Shown here one piece after another: positions 15,179-19,704 of a stretch of DNA of 19,704 bases. How positions within the stretch are numbered: the stretch's first letter is position 1; each line of letters opens with the position of its first letter. The position numbers and the translations under genes are program-made. The notes beneath the pieces were generated by a model. That model searched no databases and was not told the DNA's origin. It was given only the letters and a program-made list of their open reading frames with translations. Location: positions 1 to 19,704 of the forward strand of contig JAJUJQ010000021.1 of assembly GCA_029265255.1 (NCBI GenBank). Reading direction: 5' to 3'. Source of the DNA: Spirochaetota bacterium. GTDB taxonomy: Bacteria > Spirochaetota > Spirochaetia > Treponematales > Rectinemataceae.

Positions 15179-16309
15179 ATGATGAAAAAACATACCATTA
15201 CCGCTCTCGTGTGCCTTGCAGGAGCACTTGCCGCCGCGGCAATCGCAGGAGCTTCGTTCCTGGCAGCACGCTCACCGGATGTTATCATGCGAGGACCAGG
15301 CGTCACCGAAATACGCATGCTTTCAGATTGGTTCCCAGGTCTCAAGGGAACCCCAGGCGATACCGAAGTGTACATTCTGAAAGGAGAAACACCAGGAGCC
15401 TCGATGCTGGTCTTGGGGGGAACTCATCCAAATGAACCTTCGGGACATTTGTCTACTATTCTGCTTATCGAAAACGCCAAGGTCAGCGCTGGCACATTGT
15501 ATGTGATTCCTCGTGCCAACGCGTCCGGATTTACCCATAATGACCCCCAGGAAGGATCTCCGCAGAGCTTTACTATCCAGACACCTGCCGGTCCGCGAGT
15601 GTTCCGGTATGGTTCTCGAGCGACCAACCCTGTCCACCAGTGGCCGGATCCCAATGTCTATATCCATGCCGCTTCAGGGCAGACACTTTCGGGCAGCGAA
15701 ACGCGAAATCTCAACCGTGGCTATCCTGGTCGGCCTGATGGTACGCTTACCGAGCGTGTCTGTTACGGGATCGTATCACTGATCAAGAAGGAACAGGTGA
15801 CGATTACGGTGGATCTTCACGAAGCCTCTCCCGAATATCCTGTCATTAATGCGATTGTCGCTCATCCCAAGGCCATGTCGCTGGCATCCGATGTGGTGCT
15901 CGGGCTCGAAATGCAGGATATCAAGATCAGCCTCGAGCCATCGCCAGTCAATCTCCGAGGTCTGACGCATCGGGAACTGGGAGATTTTACCGACACCATG
16001 CCGGTGCTGATGGAAACGGCGAATGCCTCACAGGGCAGGCTCAGGGGACGAACCGATGAAGCGCTCGTGCTGACAGGCAAGGACATGTGGTATGTAAAAG
16101 CGGCAGCGCTCGGGCGTCTCTATGTGCCGTATGATGAGAATGGGCACCCCTTGGAAGAACGAGTTGGCCGTCATATTGCGGCGATCGGCGAGCTTATCTT
16201 TGCATGGGAAGCGCAACATCCTGAATTACCCTTGGAGATCGAGGGGATTCCTTCCTATGAGGAAATCATGTCGAAAGGCCTTGGATCCTTTCTGCTGCCG
16301 GTAGGCTGA
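15179..16309 (+). CDS. Membrane-anchored M14 metallohydrolase, AstE/AspA (succinylglutamate desuccinylase/aspartoacylase) type
   Basis: 376 residues, starting at tandem ATGs (15179 or 15182) behind GAGGTGA. Residues about 6-30 form a signal anchor. The zinc-site pattern of the family is visible: GGTHPNEPSG with H83 and E86, the third ligand in VDLHEAS (H214), substrate-binding TRNLNRGYPG (N177, R180), and a likely catalytic E279 in LMETANAS. AstE/AspA relatives cleave amide bonds of N-acyl acidic amino acids; some M14 members act on gamma-glutamyl bonds. Between the permease and pgsB, and predicted outside the membrane, it is a good candidate for a PGA depolymerase or release factor. The exact bond cut is unknown. 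A 75-bp gap without hairpin or clear promoter separates it from pgsB. Confidence 0.82.
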   Translation: MMKKHTITALVCLAGALAAAAIAGASFLAARSPDVIMRGPGVTEIRMLSDWFPGLKGTPGDTEVYILKGETPGASMLVLGGTHPNEPSGHLSTILLIENAKVSAGTLYVIPRANASGFTHNDPQEGSPQSFTIQTPAGPRVFRYGSRATNPVHQWPDPNVYIHAASGQTLSGSETRNLNRGYPGRPDGTLTERVCYGIVSLIKKEQVTITVDLHEASPEYPVINAIVAHPKAMSLASDVVLGLEMQDIKISLEPSPVNLRGLTHRELGDFTDTMPVLMETANASQGRLRGRTDEALVLTGKDMWYVKAAALGRLYVPYDENGHPLEERVGRHIAAIGELIFAWEAQHPELPLEIEGIPSYEEIMSKGLGSFLLPVG

Positions 16310-16384
16310 GATAGTGGGAACAGTAGTGCTGGGGGCATCGACGTTCACATCCTCGGTCGATTATGGAGGAGATATTCCAAGCCC

Positions 16385-17662
16385 TTGGATGAGACGCATA
16401 TCACCATGCTCGTGAATAGCGTACTTATGCCTGGTTTGCTCGGGGCAGGAGCCCTTGCGGCATTCTCCGTCGCGGGCATTGCTGAGCGCCGCAAGATTGC
16501 GGGGGTTCTGCAGGCAATTCCGATACGCATACTTGTGAATGGCACTCGAGGGAAGTCTTCGGTAACCCGGCTGATCGCCGCAGGGCTGCGCGCAGGAGGG
16601 CTGCATGTCATGGCGAAGACAACTGGCAGCGCCACCCGGCTCATTCTTCCTGAAGGGAGAGAGGAAGCAATCCCCCGCCGTGGCTTGACGACGATCTTGG
16701 AGCATGCTGCCCTGGCTCGGCGGGCAGGCCGTGACGGAATTCAGGCGCTGGTTTCGGAATGCATGGCCGTGCGGGCTGAGACAATTGCCGTCCTCACTGA
16801 ACAGCTTGCGAAACCCACGATCGGCGTCATCACAAATGTGCGGCAGGATCATGACGATACGATGGGCAGGAGTCTCGAATCTGTCGCTCGCGTGTTGAGT
16901 CTTTCAATACCCTATGATGGTGTTCTTTTCATGGGGGATGAACCTGCCGCAATCAGGGGCATCTTTGAGGAGGAGGCACGGAGACGAGGGTCGAGAGTGG
17001 AGGTTGTCAAGACTGAAGTACTCGATATCGCATTCAGCCAGGATTTCCCCTACCCGATGTTTGCCGGCAATATCGCGGTAGCTCGCGCGATATGCACGTT
17101 CTGTGGAGTAGACTGGCAGACAGCCCAGAAAGGGATGTACGGCGCGAAGCCGGATCCAGGGGTTGTGCCAGTGCTGGAATTCCACTGGAAAGGAAGATCT
17201 GTCAGGGTAATCAATGCCTTTGCCTCCAATGATCCGGCCTCGACAGCCATGTTGTGGGATCGATACCATCGCACTGATGCAAGCGGAGAAACAAGTGAGA
17301 GCAAGGAAGCTCATTCAGTGCTGATCTACAATCACCGGAGGGATCGTTCCTGGCGTGCGGAAATGCTCCCTTCCATGATGGAATACATTGGCGCGGTGTG
17401 CGCCATAGTCAATGAGCTGCCGCTTCTCATACATCAGGCTTTAAGAAAGAAGGCTTCATCTGGAACGATACTTGTCTCCTCACATCGGGACGCGGGTCAG
17501 GTTCTAGACATGGCGTGCGATGAATGCGCCAGAGCAGAATCTGACAAGGCCGCGGACGCAAGACAGGCGATCGATATTCTCTGTATTGGCAATATCAAAG
17601 GATGGGGTGAATTGTTGACCGCTTCATTTGTGGAGCTTGCACAGCATGAGGAGGGCTGCTGA
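16385..17662 (+). CDS. pgsB: Poly-gamma-glutamate synthase PgsB (Mur-ligase-like)
   Basis: 425 residues. The N-terminus has a hydrophobic helix (about 8-31). A P-loop of Mur-ligase type follows: RILVNGTRGKSSVTRLIA with GTRGKSS at 53-59. Next come KTTGSATRLILPEG, the ECMAV motif and ITNVRQDHDDTMG, all landmarks of PgsB/CapB. The enzyme is an ATP-dependent amide ligase that adds glutamate through gamma-carboxyl linkages, working with PgsC at the membrane. The start is unusual: TTG at 16385, with GGAGG 15 bases upstream, which is longer than normal; an in-frame ATG at 16406 is the alternative. The stop overlaps the pgsC start (TGATG), as in other pgsBC pairs. Confidence 0.95.
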   Translation: MDETHITMLVNSVLMPGLLGAGALAAFSVAGIAERRKIAGVLQAIPIRILVNGTRGKSSVTRLIAAGLRAGGLHVMAKTTGSATRLILPEGREEAIPRRGLTTILEHAALARRAGRDGIQALVSECMAVRAETIAVLTEQLAKPTIGVITNVRQDHDDTMGRSLESVARVLSLSIPYDGVLFMGDEPAAIRGIFEEEARRRGSRVEVVKTEVLDIAFSQDFPYPMFAGNIAVARAICTFCGVDWQTAQKGMYGAKPDPGVVPVLEFHWKGRSVRVINAFASNDPASTAMLWDRYHRTDASGETSESKEAHSVLIYNHRRDRSWRAEMLPSMMEYIGAVCAIVNELPLLIHQALRKKASSGTILVSSHRDAGQVLDMACDECARAESDKAADARQAIDILCIGNIKGWGELLTASFVELAQHEEGC

Positions 17663-18090
17663 TGGCCGGTACCGCCGTCGTTCTTTCGATTATGCTGGGG
17701 TTTGGATTTACTGAGCTGACAGGATGGCTTACAGGCGGGCTTGTGACTCCTGGATATCTTGCACTCTATCTTGATCAGCCACTGAGAATATTCGCGACAT
17801 GGGCGGCCGCGGGAGTCAGTCTGCTTATCGTGGCGACGCTTTCGAAGGTAACGATTCTGTTTGGCAGGAGGCGCTTCATGGCCTGCGTTCTCGCCGGGAT
17901 CGCAGCGGGTACCGTGATTGATCTGCTGACCGGCAGCGCGCTTCCGGCAGGTATGGACTTCCGCGCAATTGGCTATGTTGTTCCGGGCCTTATTGCCAAC
18001 GATATGATCAAGCAGGGGGTGGGCAAGACGTTTGTGGCTAATCTCGCGGTGACGTTCGCGACACGCGCTTTCCTTTTATTGCTGTACTAG
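17662..18090 (+). CDS. pgsC: Poly-gamma-glutamate synthase membrane subunit PgsC
   Basis: 142 residues, almost entirely hydrophobic, with about four to five membrane helices. Diagnostic PgsC/CapC signatures are present: ELTGWLTGGLVTPGYLALYLDQP near the N-terminus, LFGRRRF in the middle, and GYVVPGLIANDMIKQG near the C-terminus. PgsC forms the membrane core with PgsB and is needed for polymerisation, probably by presenting or threading the growing chain. The length is typical (about 140-150). The ATG shares one base with the pgsB stop, and AGGAGGG lies at 17649-17655, so both should be made in step. Confidence 0.95.
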   Translation: MAGTAVVLSIMLGFGFTELTGWLTGGLVTPGYLALYLDQPLRIFATWAAAGVSLLIVATLSKVTILFGRRRFMACVLAGIAAGTVIDLLTGSALPAGMDFRAIGYVVPGLIANDMIKQGVGKTFVANLAVTFATRAFLLLLY

Positions 18091-18108
18091 CTGAAGGTGG
18101 AGACATGG

Positions 18109-19281
18109 ATGCTGCACCGTTCAACGGTTGACCGGTATCACGAACGCGTTCGCGTGGTTCGCGTCCTGCTTGCGGTGGCGCTGCTTGGATCGGGCTTGTT
18201 GATTGCTGATCTGCCATGGGTAAAAGGTCTGCATTCCGAGGCTGCTGCCATGAGACGGGCTGGGCAGCTGATGCTTCTCTCGGAGGAAAAGATTCTTTCC
18301 CACAGAGAAAAGACCGGATATTCTGTCGATTCGATGGCAGACCCTTATAACACCGGTATGATCGGACTTGAATCCAGCGAGTTGACTACCACGGTTGGGG
18401 ATCTAGTCGCAAAACGGACGAGCACGAGCCAAGCATTTGCAGCGCTCTGTGTGCGGTACTTTTCGGACCTAGGCCTGCGTCGTGGTGATCGGATCGGTAT
18501 CGGCGCATCGGGATCATTTCCTGCAATCTTGATTGCGGTACTCTCCGCATGCCAGGTAACCGGCATAGAGCCGGTGGTTATCACTTCTATTGGTGCTTCC
18601 GAATTTGGCGCTACGATACCCGGACTCAGCAATGCAGAAATGATGATAGCGCTTCGCCAAGCCGGCATCCTGCCCTGGATTCCAGCGGCAATTTCCCCTG
18701 GCGGCGACAGGGACTCGGGTGTTTCGGCATTTTTCTCACTAAAACCCTCCGATGCCCTCAAACACTATACAATGGAGCTGGGCGCAAGGATGGGCATACC
18801 GGTTATTATGGAAAATTCCCTTGACAGATCCGTTTCGGAGAGAAGGCGAATCTATGAAGAAGGCGGACCGATCCGGGCTTTCGTAAACATTGGCGGCGCC
18901 GATGCCAACATCGGGAACAATTCGGCATCGCTTAAGCTGCCGGCAGGTATTGTGAAACCCGCGGACATGCAGCGCTTGTTCCCTGAAAAAAACGCATCGG
19001 TTTTGAATTCAAAGCAGGCTGGCGGTGCCAGGGGGGCTTCAGCCTCATGGCCTGGCGGACTGGTAGGAGCATATCTTGCCGAAGGAATTCCGGTCATTCA
19101 TTTTCTCAACATCAAGGGACTCGCAGCACAAGAGGGCATACCGATCGATGCCGATCCGAGAGCCGCGATTTCTCTGCGCATCCTGCAGGCACGAAGTCCG
19201 TCCAAACCAGTATTGGCTTTCTTTACGGTTATGGCAATCATTGCGCTTATGGTCCCGATACGGAAGGGCGAGCGTCGATGA
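18109..19281 (+). CDS. pgsW: Poly-gamma-glutamate system protein PgsW
   Basis: 390 residues from the ATG at 18109, which has AAGGTGGAG about seven bases upstream; a GTG at 18097 would overlap that site. There is an N-terminal membrane helix (about 15-35) and a C-terminal one (about 365-385), with a large domain between, probably outside the cytoplasm. Recognisable stretches include RRGDRIGIGASGSFPAILIA, VVITSIGASEFGATIPG, FVNIGGADANIG and GGLVGAYLAEGIPVIHFLNIKGLA. The match is to the family named 'poly-gamma-glutamate system protein' (TIGR04332), found with pgsB and pgsC. It has no CapA-type metallophosphoesterase motifs, so it is not a pgsA homologue although it sits where pgsA often does. 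The biochemical role is unknown. A GxSGS-like element is suggestive of a nucleophile but unproven. Confidence 0.85.
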   Translation: MLHRSTVDRYHERVRVVRVLLAVALLGSGLLIADLPWVKGLHSEAAAMRRAGQLMLLSEEKILSHREKTGYSVDSMADPYNTGMIGLESSELTTTVGDLVAKRTSTSQAFAALCVRYFSDLGLRRGDRIGIGASGSFPAILIAVLSACQVTGIEPVVITSIGASEFGATIPGLSNAEMMIALRQAGILPWIPAAISPGGDRDSGVSAFFSLKPSDALKHYTMELGARMGIPVIMENSLDRSVSERRRIYEEGGPIRAFVNIGGADANIGNNSASLKLPAGIVKPADMQRLFPEKNASVLNSKQAGGARGASASWPGGLVGAYLAEGIPVIHFLNIKGLAAQEGIPIDADPRAAISLRILQARSPSKPVLAFFTVMAIIALMVPIRKGERR

Positions 19282-19356
19282 AACGCACAGCATATTCTTA
19301 ATATTATTCTTAGATAGCGTAAACTATATTTCGCACATTTTCGGTCATTGAAAAGA

Positions 19357-19414
19357 GACGCCCTCGTCTGGTTTAGTTGAGTTAGCACACAAAACCAGCC
19401 AGAAGGAGGGCGTC
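19357..19414 (+). promoter_or_regulatory. Stem-loop burying the transposase ribosome-binding site
   Basis: A perfect outer stem GACGCCCTC (19357-19365) / GAGGGCGTC (19406-19414) stops at the base before the transposase ATG. An inner stem CTGGTTT (19368-19374) / AAACCAG (19392-19398) sits behind a 2/7-base internal loop. The ribosome site AAGGAGGG (19403-19410) is inside the right arm, so folding would block translation initiation. Confidence 0.7.
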
Positions 19415-19704
19415 ATGAACCAAGAAGGTTCACAAGAAAGGATTATACGGATCGACGAGAGCCTCGTTAAGCAGGAGCTCAGCGAGGTGGTCAGGGAGAC
19501 GGTCGAGGAAACCCTAAACCGGATGCTCGACGCCGAAGCCGACGAGCTCTGCAAAGCCAGACCGTACGCGCGCTCACCGGACCGGATCGACACGCGGGCC
19601 GGCTACTACGAGCGGGGTCTCGAGACTAAGGCCGGGAAGGTACAACTCAAGGTGCCGAAGCTTCGGACAATCCCCTTCGAGAGCGCCATAATCGACCGTT
19701 ACAA
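19415..19704 (+). CDS. IS256-family transposase, N-terminal fragment
   Basis: The first 96 codons are in the window and the frame is open to the last base. It starts with ATG at 19415, directly behind AAGGAGGG. The visible part contains IDESLVKQELSEVVRETVEETLN, LDAEADELC, DTRAGYYERGLETKAGKVQLKVPKLR and FESAIIDRY. This is the conserved N-terminal region of IS256/Mutator transposases that precedes the DDE catalytic core, which lies beyond the window. Nothing in the visible part is broken. It is cut off only by the window end, so whether the element is complete cannot be told. Confidence 0.9.
   Translation, partial: MNQEGSQERIIRIDESLVKQELSEVVRETVEETLNRMLDAEADELCKARPYARSPDRIDTRAGYYERGLETKAGKVQLKVPKLRTIPFESAIIDRY

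Larger units (their letters stand above)
19312..19704 (+). mobile_element. Left end of an IS256-family insertion sequence (truncated by window end)
   Basis: The element begins about 30 bp after the pgsW stop. The exact end is inferred from the change to the non-coding leader near 19312, because the right inverted repeat needed to define the terminus is outside the window. Inside are a large stem-loop and the start of an IS256/Mutator-type transposase. No duplicated target can be checked with one end only. Confidence 0.7.

Noticed and set aside
18097..18108. GTG start four codons upstream for pgsW
   Set aside because: It overlaps the AAGGTGGAG ribosome site that is correctly spaced for the ATG at 18109.

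Overview
The window (about 19.7 kb, moderate-to-high GC) is bacterial chromosome with tightly packed genes, very short intergenic gaps and repeated 4-bp ATGA stop/start overlaps. No rRNA, tRNA or CRISPR is visible. Taxonomy cannot be fixed from sequence alone. A Gram-negative (diderm) host is suggested by an exported gamma-glutamyltransferase and several membrane-anchored hydrolases. The poly-gamma-glutamate (PGA) gene set of the pgsB-pgsC-pgsW type, with a DUF6305 protein and a DctM-like permease, is in my memory typical of spirochaetes, Fusobacteria and Synergistota. A free-living or syntrophic spirochaete is my best but low-confidence guess.

Layout. (1) 1-167: the 3' end of a + strand gene, probably an ABC-transporter ATPase C-terminus, followed by a strong intrinsic terminator. 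(2) 189-4679, minus strand: a three-gene signalling operon with coupled starts, consisting of a 5TM-type membrane histidine kinase, a single-domain Rcp1-like response regulator, and a REC-PAS-GAF-HD-GYP protein (predicted cyclic-di-GMP phosphodiesterase). (3) 4750-9146, minus strand: a probable operon of polysaccharide deacetylase, bactofilin, lipoyl synthase, separate small (LplB-like) and large (LplA) lipoate-ligase subunits, and a zinc-ribbon methyltransferase. A candidate promoter lies at 9166-9194. (4) 9257-11237: a radical-SAM protein with a helix-hairpin-helix region (the rSAM/UDG-linked family) divergent from a HAD phosphatase. The 97-bp shared promoter region carries a 22-bp inverted repeat over the radical-SAM promoter, and both transcripts look leaderless or nearly so.

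(5) 11376-19281, plus strand: a PGA locus. Its order is a secreted gamma-glutamyltransferase, an intrinsic terminator, a secreted DUF6305 protein, a DctM-like 12-TM-class permease, a 47-residue membrane microprotein, a membrane-anchored M14 AstE/AspA-type metallohydrolase, pgsB (Mur-ligase-like PGA synthetase), pgsC (membrane partner) and pgsW. The usual pgsA/capA gene is absent from the window. The set reads as a complete PGA economy: polymerisation (PgsB/C), processing or export (PgsW and perhaps the microprotein), depolymerisation (GGT, M14), and handling or uptake of a released product (DUF6305, permease). The last two roles are inference.

(6) About 19312-19704: the left end of an IS256-family insertion sequence lying directly downstream of pgsW and running off the window. 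A large hairpin buries the transposase ribosome-binding site.
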